A stretch of 64,000 nt of DNA from Sphingobium fluviale (GTDB taxonomy: Bacteria; Pseudomonadota; Alphaproteobacteria; Sphingomonadales; Sphingomonadaceae), in the NCBI RefSeq assembly GCF_004122115.1, contig NZ_SBKP01000012.1:26313-90312 (forward strand). Direction: 5' to 3'. The first letter of the stretch is position 1. Every line of letters starts with the position of its first letter. The notes below the pieces were generated by a model. The model saw only the letters and a program-made list of their open reading frames with translations. It was not told the origin of the DNA and made no database searches. Position numbers and translations under genes: made by a program. Positions 28,760 to 36,676 of the stretch are shown here, one piece after another.

Positions 28760-29221
28760 ATGCGTGGAAATGCACCCTTGATCGCCGGGCTGGCAGTGCT
28801 GGCACTGGCAGGCGTCCCCTCCTCCCCCGCATTGGCGCGATCGGCACCGAACGGGCCAGAGGCAAGCGCGGCCCCCATATCCCAGGCCGTGCGCCAGCCA
28901 CAACGTGCCTCGAACGAGTACGCTGCTCTTCCCATAGAGGGAATGGTGAAACGCGATGGCGCCTATTATCTTGATATCGACGTTCGCGCGCTTGAGCGCG
29001 AGGGTTTTGATACTTACGCGACTGTAGGCGGCAGTCAGGCAGGTTTTGCCCGGCTCAGCGCCGGACTGGTGACAACCGCCCCGCTATCGGGCGCTCTGTT
29101 CGATGGATGGACCCTAATCGGCATGACCGGCTATGGCCGCCGCACCGACACTTCGGTTCTGCGCAATCTCGAAAGCGGCAATCAATGGGTCGGCGGTCTG
29201 GGCTTCGGCTATCGCTTTTAA
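28760..29221 (+). CDS. Exported protein of unknown function, possibly outer-membrane
   Basis: A 153-aa product with a signal peptide (residues about 1-26, ending SSPALA). The mature part has LPIEGMVKRDGAYYLDIDVRALEREGFDTYATVGG and ends in alternating glycine and aromatic residues closing with GFGYRF. A terminal phenylalanine is typical of outer-membrane beta-strands. The length is too short for a full barrel. ATG 28760 is taken. Its TAA overlaps the stop of the convergent SDR gene. No family was recognised. Confidence 0.6.
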   Translation: MRGNAPLIAGLAVLALAGVPSSPALARSAPNGPEASAAPISQAVRQPQRASNEYAALPIEGMVKRDGAYYLDIDVRALEREGFDTYATVGGSQAGFARLSAGLVTTAPLSGALFDGWTLIGMTGYGRRTDTSVLRNLESGNQWVGGLGFGYRF

Positions 29222-29940
29222 GCTTCGACCCGAATCCGTTCACCGTTAGGTGCGTTGCGCATGACGAGGGCGAGGATGTCCTTCGCCACGACTTCCGGCG
29301 CTTTCACCGTCTGCGGGTCTTCGCCGGGGAAGGCCTTGGCGCGCATCGCGGTGCGCGTTGCGCCGGGATCGACGATGTGGGTGCGGATGGCGGAAATATT
29401 CTTCACTTCCTCGCCATAGGCCAGCACCAGCGCCTCCAGCGCCGCCTTGGTCGCGGCATAGGCGCCCCAATAGGGCCGCGGATTGCGGGCCGCACTGCTG
29501 GTGAGTGCTACCACGCGCGCATCGGCGGAAGCGCGCAACAGCGCGTCGAACGCGGCGATCAGCGCCTGATTCGCGCTGATATTCAAGGTCATGACCTTCG
29601 CGAATTCCTTGGTGTCGATTGCGGGGACAGACGCGAGGCTGCCCAGTTGCGCGGCATTGAGCACCAGCAAATCAAGCGCCTTCCAGCGCCCGGCAATAGC
29701 GGTCGCCAGCCGGCCGATGCTTTCTCCATCGATCAGGTCCAGTGGCGCGATGGTGGCGCTCCCGCCCGCATCATGGATGCGCGCCTCGACCTCTTCCAGC
29801 CCCTCTGCTGTGCGCGCGACGAGGATCACATGCGCACCAGCCTGGCCCAGCGCCACGGCGGTCTCCGCGCCAATGCCTCGACTCGCGCCGGTGACGAGGG
29901 CGAGCTTGCCGCCAAGCGGCTTGTCCTTAGCATCCGCCAT
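29218..29940 (-). CDS. SDR family NAD(P)-dependent oxidoreductase
   Basis: A classical short-chain dehydrogenase of 240 aa. It has the cofactor motif VTGASRGIGAETA (about 16-28), LDLLVLNAAQLGS in place of NNAG, catalytic Ser in ALTSSAARNP and YAATK (Tyr-X3-Lys). It ends with DPGATRTAMRAKAFPGEDPQTVKAPEVVA. The form resembles YciK-like reductases with no assigned substrate. It follows purF after 5 bp, so it is probably in the same unit. The stop codon is shared with the convergent exported-protein gene. Confidence 0.9.
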   Translation of the reverse strand: MADAKDKPLGGKLALVTGASRGIGAETAVALGQAGAHVILVARTAEGLEEVEARIHDAGGSATIAPLDLIDGESIGRLATAIAGRWKALDLLVLNAAQLGSLASVPAIDTKEFAKVMTLNISANQALIAAFDALLRASADARVVALTSSAARNPRPYWGAYAATKAALEALVLAYGEEVKNISAIRTHIVDPGATRTAMRAKAFPGEDPQTVKAPEVVAKDILALVMRNAPNGERIRVEA

Positions 29941-29945
29941 GGCGT

Positions 29946-31415
29946 TCAGGATACCCGCTCGGACAGCAGCTCAAGCTGGTCGCGCACCTCGGCTTCATCC
30001 TGATCAGTCAGTGCGGTCGGATAGTCGCCGGTGAAGCAGGCGTCGCAATATTGCGGGCGGATGTCGGCACGCTTCGCCTCGCCCAGCGCCTTGTAGAGGC
30101 CATCGATCGAGAGGAAGGAGAGACTGTCGGCGTGGATGAAATCCCGCATCCCGCCGATGTCGAGCTTGTGGGCGAGCAGCTTGGTGCGCTCCGGCGTATC
30201 GACGCCGTAGAAGCAGCTATGCCGCGTCGGCGGGCTGGCGATGCGCATATGCACTTCTTTCGCGCCTGCCTCGCGCATCATCTGCACGATCTTCAAGCTG
30301 GTCGTGCCCCGCACGATGCTGTCATCGATCAAAACGATGCGCTTGCCGTCGATCAGCGCGCGGTTGGCGTTGTGCTTCAGCTTGACGCCAAGGTGGCGCA
30401 CCTGATCCCCCGGCTGGATGAAGGTGCGACCGATATAGTGCGAGCGGATGATCCCCAGCTCGAACGGGATGCCCGATTGCTGGGCATAGCCGATGGCGGC
30501 GGGCACGCCCGAATCGGGCACCGGGATGACGTAATCCGCCTCGACCGGATTTTCGAGCGCCAGTTGCGCGCCGATGGATTTGCGCACCGAATAGACGCTG
30601 CTGCCATCGACAATCGAATCGGGGCGGGAGAAATAGACATGCTCGAAGATGCACGGGCGGGGGTGAACCTCGCCGAAGGGGCGGTGGCTGCGGATCTGCT
30701 CCGCGCTGGCGCCATGCGGCACCACGATCAGCTCGCCCGGCTCGACCTGGCGGATATAATCCGCGCCGACGACATCGAACGCCACCGTCTCCGACGCGAA
30801 AATCACCGCATCTCCGAGCTTGCCCATCACCAGCGGGCGGATGCCCAGCGGATCGCGGCAGGCGATCATGCCTTCCGCCGTCATGCAGATGAGGGAATAG
30901 GCGCCCTCGACCTGCTTCAGTGCATCGATGAACCGATCAAGCAGCGTGCGATAGCTGGAGGTGGCGACGAGGTGGATGATAACCTCGGTGTCGGAGGTCG
31001 ACTGAAAAATCGAACCACGACGAATCAGCTCGCGCCGCAGCTTCATCGCGTTGGAGATGTTGCCGTTGTGCGCCACCGCGAAGCCGCCGGTCGACAGCTC
31101 GGCATAGAGCGGCTGGACATTGCGCAGCGAGGTCTCGCCGGTGGTGGAATAGCGCACATGGCCGCAGGCGACCTCGCCGGGCAGCGCCCTGATCGCCTCG
31201 TCATTGTCGAAATTGCCGGCCACATGGCCCATCGCCCGCGTGGTGTGGAACTCGCGCCCGTCCCAGCTTGTGATCCCGGCGGCCTCCTGCCCCCGGTGCT
31301 GGAGCGCATGGAGGCCAAGCGCGACCATGGCCGAAGCGGTGGTGGCGCCGGATACGCCAAAAATGCCGCACTCCTCGCGGAGCTTGTCGTCGTCAAACGG
31401 ATGGGTTGTGAGCAT
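29946..31415 (-). CDS. purF: Amidophosphoribosyltransferase
   Basis: PurF catalyses the first committed step of purine synthesis, from PRPP and glutamine to phosphoribosylamine. The 489-aa product begins MLTTHPFDDDKLREECGIFGV. The cysteine at 16 becomes the N-terminal nucleophile after propeptide removal. The glutaminase domain has GHVRYSTTGETSLRNVQPL and AVAHNGNISN; the transferase domain has the PRPP motif VLIDDSIVRGTTSLKI, and CFYGVDTPE is also present. ATG 31415 gives the normal propeptide. It is divergent from ccmC across 188 bp. Confidence 0.97.
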   Translation of the reverse strand: MLTTHPFDDDKLREECGIFGVSGATTASAMVALGLHALQHRGQEAAGITSWDGREFHTTRAMGHVAGNFDNDEAIRALPGEVACGHVRYSTTGETSLRNVQPLYAELSTGGFAVAHNGNISNAMKLRRELIRRGSIFQSTSDTEVIIHLVATSSYRTLLDRFIDALKQVEGAYSLICMTAEGMIACRDPLGIRPLVMGKLGDAVIFASETVAFDVVGADYIRQVEPGELIVVPHGASAEQIRSHRPFGEVHPRPCIFEHVYFSRPDSIVDGSSVYSVRKSIGAQLALENPVEADYVIPVPDSGVPAAIGYAQQSGIPFELGIIRSHYIGRTFIQPGDQVRHLGVKLKHNANRALIDGKRIVLIDDSIVRGTTSLKIVQMMREAGAKEVHMRIASPPTRHSCFYGVDTPERTKLLAHKLDIGGMRDFIHADSLSFLSIDGLYKALGEAKRADIRPQYCDACFTGDYPTALTDQDEAEVRDQLELLSERVS

Positions 31416-31603
31416 GATCCTGTCGGGTCCAATGCACGTTGATTCTGGTGATAGGGGCGACCTTACAGCGGGCATATAGGCGTATCGTTCCGCTTTGTCG
31501 CCCCCCTGATTGCCATATGGGTGTCACATTTTGGGTATCTGAGCCAAACCGACGCGCATGGAGCCTAGCCAGCCGGTTCCCGCCCCGCTAAAGGAAGCGC
31601 GCA

Positions 31604-32347
31604 ATGCACGCTTTCGCCAACCCCGCGAAGTTTCTTTCCCTCTCCCGGCCGATGACGCCGTGGCTGTTCTGGGGCGGCCTTGCGCTTATCCTCATTGGCG
31701 GCGGATGCGGCCTGTTCCTCACCCCGGCGGACTATCTGCAAGGCGAATCGGTGCGTATCCTCTATATCCATGTGCCCGCCGCATGGCTGGGCATGGGCGG
31801 GTGGAGCGGCCTTGCCATCGCCGCGCTGGTGCAGATCGTGTGGCGGCACCCGCTCGCCGGAGTCGCCGGGCGCGCCATTGCGGTGCCGGGCGCGCTGTTC
31901 ACCGCCATCTGCCTCGCCACCGGCTCGATCTGGGGCAGGCCGACCTGGGGCACCTGGTGGGAGTGGGACGGGCGGATGACGAGCATGCTGGTGCTTTTGT
32001 TCCTCTATTTCGGTTATATCGCCCTCGCTCGCGCCTCTGCTGAGCAGGCGGGCGGCATGGGAGAGAATGGCGGTGTTTCGCGCGTGACGGCGATCTTCGC
32101 GCTAGTCGGCGCGGTCAACCTGCCGATCATCAACCGCAGCGTGGTATGGTGGAATAGCCTGCATCAGGGGCCGAGCATCACCATGCGCGGGTCGACCATA
32201 GACAGCGCGATATTGTGGCCGCTGGGCTTTACGGTGATCGGCTTCTCCCTGTGGTTCGGCGCGATCGTGCTGATGCGGATGCGCAGCATATTGGCACAGA
32301 ACAAGGTCGAGGCGCGGCTGGCGCGCATGGCGCGGGAGGCGGCGTGA
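31604..32347 (+). CDS. ccmC: Heme exporter protein CcmC
   Basis: CcmC loads heme onto CcmE during system I cytochrome c maturation. The 247-aa inner-membrane product has six predicted segments and the tryptophan-rich WWD motif GRPTWGTWWEWDGRMTS (about 109-125), with histidines in LYIHVPAAWLG and VVWWNSLHQGPSI as likely heme ligands. It starts the ccmC-D-E-F-G-H-I series on the plus strand. ccmA and ccmB, the ABC components, are not in front of it and must lie elsewhere. Confidence 0.96.
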   Translation: MHAFANPAKFLSLSRPMTPWLFWGGLALILIGGGCGLFLTPADYLQGESVRILYIHVPAAWLGMGGWSGLAIAALVQIVWRHPLAGVAGRAIAVPGALFTAICLATGSIWGRPTWGTWWEWDGRMTSMLVLLFLYFGYIALARASAEQAGGMGENGGVSRVTAIFALVGAVNLPIINRSVVWWNSLHQGPSITMRGSTIDSAILWPLGFTVIGFSLWFGAIVLMRMRSILAQNKVEARLARMAREAA

Positions 32348-32351
32348 GAGC

Positions 32352-32483
32352 ATGAATCACTGGCCGTTTATCATCGCCGCCTATGCGCTCACGGCGCTGG
32401 GCGTCATCGGCATGAGCTGGGCGAGCTGGCGCGCGATGCGCGCGGCCGAGGCGCGGGCAGACGCGCTGCGGCGGGATCGCTGA
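32352..32483 (+). CDS. ccmD: Heme exporter protein CcmD
   Basis: A 43-aa single-span protein that stabilises the CcmABC-CcmE heme complex. The product starts MNHWPFIIAAYALTALGVIG. It has one hydrophobic segment (about 5-25) followed by a basic cytoplasmic tail (RAMRAAEARADALRRDR), the standard CcmD form. It lies 4 bp after ccmC and 1 bp before ccmE. It is too short for most gene callers, but position and pattern are clear. Confidence 0.9.
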   Translation: MNHWPFIIAAYALTALGVIGMSWASWRAMRAAEARADALRRDR

Positions 32484-32484
32484 A

Positions 32485-32943
32485 ATGGCTCTGAAATCCA
32501 AACATCAGAGGCTGGTCCTGGCGCTCATCGCGCTGGTGGCGATTATCGGTGCGGGCCTGCTCGCGGCGTCCGCACTGAAGGATGAGGCCGCCTATTTCTA
32601 TGTGCCCGCCGACGTGAAGTTCAAAGGGTTCACTCCCGGAAAGGCGGTGAGGCTGGGCGGCATGGTGGTGGCGGGCAGCCTAGCCCATGCGCCCGATGGC
32701 GTGACGAAAACCTTCACCGTGTCAGACGGCAAGGCCAGCGTTCCGGTGCGCTTCACCGGCATTGCGCCCGATCTGTTCCGCGAAGGCTCCGGCGTGGTGG
32801 CAGAAGGCAAGTTTGATGCGCAGGGCACCTTCATCGCCGACAATCTGCTCGCCAAGCATGACGAACGCTATATGCCGCGCGAGATGGAGGGGATGAGCTA
32901 TGACCCCACCACCCACAAGGTGACAGGGGCCAACCAGCCATGA
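32485..32943 (+). CDS. ccmE: Cytochrome c-type biogenesis protein CcmE
   Basis: CcmE is the periplasmic heme chaperone that takes heme from CcmC and passes it to CcmF. The 152-aa product has an N-terminal anchor (residues 9-29), an OB-fold (FYVPADVKFKGF, VRLGGMVVAGSL, VRFTGIAPDLFREGSGVVAEG) and the heme-attachment motif LLAKHDERY with H125 and Y129 in the expected positions. It starts one base after the ccmD stop. A REP-like pair lies between it and ccmF. Confidence 0.97.
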   Translation: MALKSKHQRLVLALIALVAIIGAGLLAASALKDEAAYFYVPADVKFKGFTPGKAVRLGGMVVAGSLAHAPDGVTKTFTVSDGKASVPVRFTGIAPDLFREGSGVVAEGKFDAQGTFIADNLLAKHDERYMPREMEGMSYDPTTHKVTGANQP

Positions 32944-32966
32944 TCGGTGGCACGATCATCCCCTAT

Positions 32967-33057
32967 CGTCACCCTGAACTTGTTTCAGGGTCCATGTCTA
33001 TTCTTGGAGTATGGCTGCCTGAGGCGCGATGGATGCTGAAACGAGTTCAGCATGACG
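32967..33057. repeat. REP-like palindrome pair, copy 1 (ccmE-ccmF gap)
   Basis: Two palindromic units, 32967-32995 (core CCCTGAACTTGTTTCAGGG) and 33029-33057 (core TGCTGAAACGAGTTCAGCA), stand in opposite orientation around a 33-base spacer. The outer ends are CGTCA and TGACG. The same pair, in reversed order, lies at 38624-38714. Confidence 0.9.
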
Positions 33058-33079
33058 GTTTCATAAAAGAGAAAGCGCG

Positions 33080-35014
33080 GTGATCGCCGAACTCGGCCTT
33101 GCGGCGCTGTGGCTGGCGGCGGGACTGGCGCTGTTGCAACTGGTGCTGGCCGCGCTGGGGCTGGGCAAGGGCCGGGCAGAGCTGCTCAGCGGTGTGCGCC
33201 CGGTCGCGGTGGCGCAGGGTCTGCTTGGCGCGCTTTCTTTTGGCGCGCTGATCGCGCTGTTTCTGCGGTCTGACATGTCCGTGCTGCTCGTCGCGATGAA
33301 CAGCCACAGCGCCAAGCCGTGGCTCTATAAGTTCGCCGGGGCGTGGGGCAATCATGAAGGCTCGATGCTGCTGTGGGTGACGGTGATGGGGCTGGCGGGC
33401 GCGCTCGTCGCGCTGCTGGAACGCGGCCTGAAGCGCGAGACGCATATGGCGACCTTGGGCGCGCAGGCGGCAATCTCGCTCGGTTTTTATGCGTTTCTGC
33501 TGTTCTCTTCCAACCCGTTTGCGCGGCTTAACCCCGCCGCGCCAGACGGGCAGGGCTTAAATCCGCTGTTGCAGGACCCCGGTCTCGCCTTTCATCCGCC
33601 GACGCTCTATTTCGGATATGTCGGCCTCTCCGTAGCCTTCTCCTTCGCGGTTGGTGCGTTGCTGACGGCGCGGGTGGACGCCGCCTTCGCCCGCGCGATG
33701 CGCCCTTGGGTACTCGGCGCATGGGTGCTCCTCACCATCGGCATCACGGCGGGCAGCTATTGGGCTTATTATGAGCTGGGCTGGGGCGGCTGGTGGTTTT
33801 GGGACCCGGTGGAGAACGCCTCGCTGATGCCATGGCTCGCCGCCACCGCGCTGCTCCATTGCGTGACGGTGCTGGCGACGCGTGACGCCTTGCGCGCATG
33901 GACAGTGATGCTCGCCGTCGTCGCCTTCTCGATGTCGATGGTCGGCACCTTCCTCGTGCGTTCGGGTATCCTTACCAGCGTTCATGCCTTCGCGGTGGAC
34001 CCGGAGCGGGGCAGCTTCATCCTCGTGTTGCTGCTGCTCTACATCGGCGGGGCGCTGGCGCTGTTTGGCTTGCGCGTCGGCACGGTGCGTGAGGGCCGAC
34101 AGTTTGAGGGCGTCAGCCGCGAGGCGCTGCTCGTCGTCAACAACCTGTTGCTCACGGTTATCCTCGGCGTGGTGCTGGTCGGCACGCTCTATCCGCTGAT
34201 GGCTGAGGCCTTTGGGCACAAGATCTCGGTCGGCCCGCCCTATTTCAACGCGGTGGCGGGGCCGATCGCGCTTGTGCTCATGCTCGCGATGGCGGTGGGG
34301 CCGCTGGTGCGCTGGCGGCGCGATGAGCCGGGCGTGGTGGCGGGAAGGCTGCTGTGGCCCGCAGGCCTGATGATCGGCTTGGGCGCGGCGCTCGGCGTGG
34401 CGGCATGGGGCAAGATCGGGGTGCTGCCGTTCCTTGGCCTCGTTGTGGCGGCGGGCGTTGCGCTCGCGAGCCTGATCCCGCTCACCAAGCGCAACCTCAG
34501 GCGCACGCCATTGTTCACCTATGGCATGGTGCTGGCGCATCTCGGCTGCGCGGTGTCTTTGGGTGGGATGGCGGCGGAGAGCGCCTTCACCACCGAGAGA
34601 CTGGTTGCGATGAAGCCGGGTGAGAGCGTGGAGGCGGCGGGCTGGCGCATCCGCTTTGACCGCGCGCTCCCGCTTGCCGGGCCGAACTGGGTGGCGATGC
34701 AGGCCGATATGGCCGCGAGCCGGGGCGGGGAGGACATCATGCTCCATCCGCAGAGCCGCTTTTTCTCCAGCCCGCCCACCACCACCAGCGAGTCGGCGAT
34801 CCTCACGCGCTGGGACGGGCAACTCTATGTCGTGCTGGGCGAGGCGCTGGACGATGGGCGCTGGCAGATGCGCATCTGGTGGAAGCCGTTCGTCACTTTC
34901 ATCTGGTTCGGCGGTTTGATGATCGCGGCGGGAGGCACGCTGACGCTGATCGGGCGTGAGCGCCGCGGCTGGATGATGAGACTGCGCCGCCACCGCGCGG
35001 AGCAATCGGCATGA
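33080..35014 (+). CDS. ccmF: Heme lyase CcmF/NrfE family subunit
   Basis: CcmF accepts heme from CcmE and, with CcmH, ligates it to apocytochrome c. The 644-aa membrane protein starts at GTG 33080 and has many hydrophobic spans. It carries the WWD signature WGGWWFWDPVENASLMPWLAATALLH (about 234-259), conserved histidines in NHEGSMLLW and VHAFAVDPERG, and a periplasmic C-terminal loop. The stop overlaps ccmG by ATGA. The REP insertion separates it by 136 bp from ccmE, but the direction is kept. Confidence 0.97.
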   Translation: MIAELGLAALWLAAGLALLQLVLAALGLGKGRAELLSGVRPVAVAQGLLGALSFGALIALFLRSDMSVLLVAMNSHSAKPWLYKFAGAWGNHEGSMLLWVTVMGLAGALVALLERGLKRETHMATLGAQAAISLGFYAFLLFSSNPFARLNPAAPDGQGLNPLLQDPGLAFHPPTLYFGYVGLSVAFSFAVGALLTARVDAAFARAMRPWVLGAWVLLTIGITAGSYWAYYELGWGGWWFWDPVENASLMPWLAATALLHCVTVLATRDALRAWTVMLAVVAFSMSMVGTFLVRSGILTSVHAFAVDPERGSFILVLLLLYIGGALALFGLRVGTVREGRQFEGVSREALLVVNNLLLTVILGVVLVGTLYPLMAEAFGHKISVGPPYFNAVAGPIALVLMLAMAVGPLVRWRRDEPGVVAGRLLWPAGLMIGLGAALGVAAWGKIGVLPFLGLVVAAGVALASLIPLTKRNLRRTPLFTYGMVLAHLGCAVSLGGMAAESAFTTERLVAMKPGESVEAAGWRIRFDRALPLAGPNWVAMQADMAASRGGEDIMLHPQSRFFSSPPTTTSESAILTRWDGQLYVVLGEALDDGRWQMRIWWKPFVTFIWFGGLMIAAGGTLTLIGRERRGWMMRLRRHRAEQSA

Positions 35015-35541
35015 AGGGCCGCTGGCTGACCTGGGCGCCGCTTGGGTTCTTCATGGCGCTGGCACTGCTGTTCGCCGGGCGGCTGCTGTGGCCTGAGGAG
35101 CATGTGATCCCCTCGCGCATGGTTGGCAAGCCGCTGCCCACCTTCTCCCTGCCTGCTGCCGCGTCGGATCGCCCGGCGCTCGACAGCCGCCAGTTTGCTA
35201 CCGGCAAGCCGCGCCTGCTCAATATCTTCGCGAGCTGGTGCGTGCCCTGCGCCGCCGAAGCGCCTCAGCTCATGGCCTTGAAACAGGCGGGCGTGCCGAT
35301 TGACGGCATCGCCATTCGCGACGCGCGCGCGGATGTGGACCGCTTTCTCGCCCGCCATGGCAATCCGTTCGAGCATATCGGGCTGGATGCGCGCTCCTCG
35401 GTGCAGCTGGCGCTGGGAAGCTCCGGCGTGCCCGAAACCTTCGTCATCGGTGGCGATGGACGCATCTTGCATCAGCATATCGGCGATATCCGCGCCGATG
35501 ATGTAGAGACCATTCTCGCTATCTGGAAAGAGGCGCAATGA
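35011..35541 (+). CDS. ccmG: Thiol:disulfide interchange protein CcmG/DsbE
   Basis: CcmG is a membrane-anchored thioredoxin-like reductant that keeps the CXXCH cysteines of apocytochrome c reduced. The 176-aa product has an anchor (about 9-25), the redox site WCVPC (C77, C80) in NIFASWCVPCAAEAPQ, and the cis-proline region SGVPETFVIGGDGRI. It overlaps ccmF and ccmH by four bases each, so translation is coupled. Confidence 0.96.
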   Translation: MKGRWLTWAPLGFFMALALLFAGRLLWPEEHVIPSRMVGKPLPTFSLPAAASDRPALDSRQFATGKPRLLNIFASWCVPCAAEAPQLMALKQAGVPIDGIAIRDARADVDRFLARHGNPFEHIGLDARSSVQLALGSSGVPETFVIGGDGRILHQHIGDIRADDVETILAIWKEAQ

Positions 35542-35954
35542 TGCGCGCGCCGCTTTTCCTGCTAGCCTTGGCCGTTGCCGCTCCGCTGACGGCGCAAACC
35601 GCGCTGCCGCCCGCCCCCTATGCCAACCAGCAACTTGCTGACCCGGTGCAGGAGCGCAAGGCGCATGAGTTGATGCTCACCATCCGCTGCGTCACCTGCC
35701 AGAGCCAGTCTATTGCAGACAGCGACGCCAGCATGGCGGCGGACCTGCGCTCGGAAATTCGCGCGCGCATCGCGGCGGGCGAGGAGCCGGAGCAGATTCG
35801 CGCCTGGCTGATCGAGCGTTATGGCGCATGGATCAGCTATCAGCCGACGGCGGACCCGATCACCTGGCCGCTCTGGGCCGCGCCGATCGCGCTGCTGGCG
35901 GGCGGCGGGGCTCTGGTGATAGGGCGCATCCGGCGCAAACGGAGGAACGCGTGA
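35538..35954 (+). CDS. ccmH: Cytochrome c-type biogenesis protein CcmH (CcmH/CycL N-terminal type)
   Basis: This thioredox component of the heme lyase reduces apocytochrome c thiols together with CcmG. The 138-aa product has a signal peptide (1-20), the redox motif RCVTCQSQSIADS (C51, C54), the conserved three-helix bundle SDASMAADLRSEIRARIAAGE and a C-terminal membrane span. It corresponds to the short CcmH/CycL form; the TPR part is the separate downstream gene. The stop overlaps the next ATG (TGATG). Confidence 0.96.
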   Translation: MMRAPLFLLALAVAAPLTAQTALPPAPYANQQLADPVQERKAHELMLTIRCVTCQSQSIADSDASMAADLRSEIRARIAAGEEPEQIRAWLIERYGAWISYQPTADPITWPLWAAPIALLAGGGALVIGRIRRKRRNA

Positions 35955-36583
35955 TGGGCTGGGCAATCTTTGCATTGTTGGCGGCGCTGGTCGCAACCGG
36001 CCTCATCCTCGCCCGCATGCCGCGCATGGTGTGGGAGCTGGTCGGTTCGGCGCTGCTGCTCGGCGCAGCGGGCTATGCGTGGCAGGGCAGCCCCTCGCTT
36101 AAGGGAGACCCACGCACGGCAGCGCAAAACACCGCGCGCTATGACGAGGATCTGGCCAAGCTGCGCAATGCCTTTTCCGGCACGGACAACAAGGCCGCGC
36201 CATGGATCACCATGTCTGACGGTCTGGCGCGGCAGGGCGATTACACCGACGCCACCAATGCGTTGGTCGCCGGGGTAAAGGCAGAGCCGGACAACGCCAA
36301 CCTCTGGGTCGCGCTCGGCAACATGCTGATCTACAAGGCGGATGGCGCGCTCTCCCCCGCCGCGCGGTTCAGCTATGCTGAGGCGCAGCGCCTCGCGCCC
36401 AAATCCTCCGCCGCACCCTATTTTTATGGCCTCGCGCGGGCGCAGGCGGGCGAATATGACGCCGCGCGGGCGCTATGGGCCGGCTTACAGGCGCGCGTGC
36501 CGCCGCAAACGCCGCTCTATGCGATGCTCTCCGCAAATATCGCCCAGCTCGATCGGCTGCTTGCCGGACAAGGCAGGCAATAG
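35954..36583 (+). CDS. ccmI: CcmI/CycH-like TPR protein
   Basis: CcmI recruits apocytochrome c C-termini to the heme lyase through tetratricopeptide repeats. The 209-aa product has two N-terminal spans (about 3-18 and 24-43) and then TPR-like repeats (DLAKLRNAFSGTD..., NALVAGVKAEPDNANLWVALGNMLIYKADG, FSYAEAQRLAPKSSAAPYFYGLARAQAGEYDAARALW). The start at 35954 overlaps the ccmH stop. It is shorter than many CcmI proteins, so it may represent the core plus one TPR block. Confidence 0.88.
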   Translation: MGWAIFALLAALVATGLILARMPRMVWELVGSALLLGAAGYAWQGSPSLKGDPRTAAQNTARYDEDLAKLRNAFSGTDNKAAPWITMSDGLARQGDYTDATNALVAGVKAEPDNANLWVALGNMLIYKADGALSPAARFSYAEAQRLAPKSSAAPYFYGLARAQAGEYDAARALWAGLQARVPPQTPLYAMLSANIAQLDRLLAGQGRQ

Positions 36584-36587
36584 CGAT

Positions 36588-36636
36588 GGCGTTAGCATTC
36601 CGTTTATTGCACCGCACTATACGCTGTGCTAACGCC
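36588..36636. promoter_or_regulatory. Inverted repeat between ccmI and kup
   Basis: GGCGTTAGCA (36588-36597) and TGCTAACGCC (36627-36636) are perfect 10-bp arms around 29 bases, starting 4 bases after the ccmI stop and ending 40 bases before kup. No T-run follows. It could be a distal terminator stem or a protein site for kup. Confidence 0.45.
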
Positions 36637-36676
36637 CCGCGATCGGTCGCCCGGAGACCTGCAAAGGCATTTGCAT

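Noticed and set aside
33557..35005. A 482-codon minus-strand frame opposite ccmF
   Set aside because: It is a composition-driven shadow rich in His, Arg and Gln. ccmF is certain on the plus strand.
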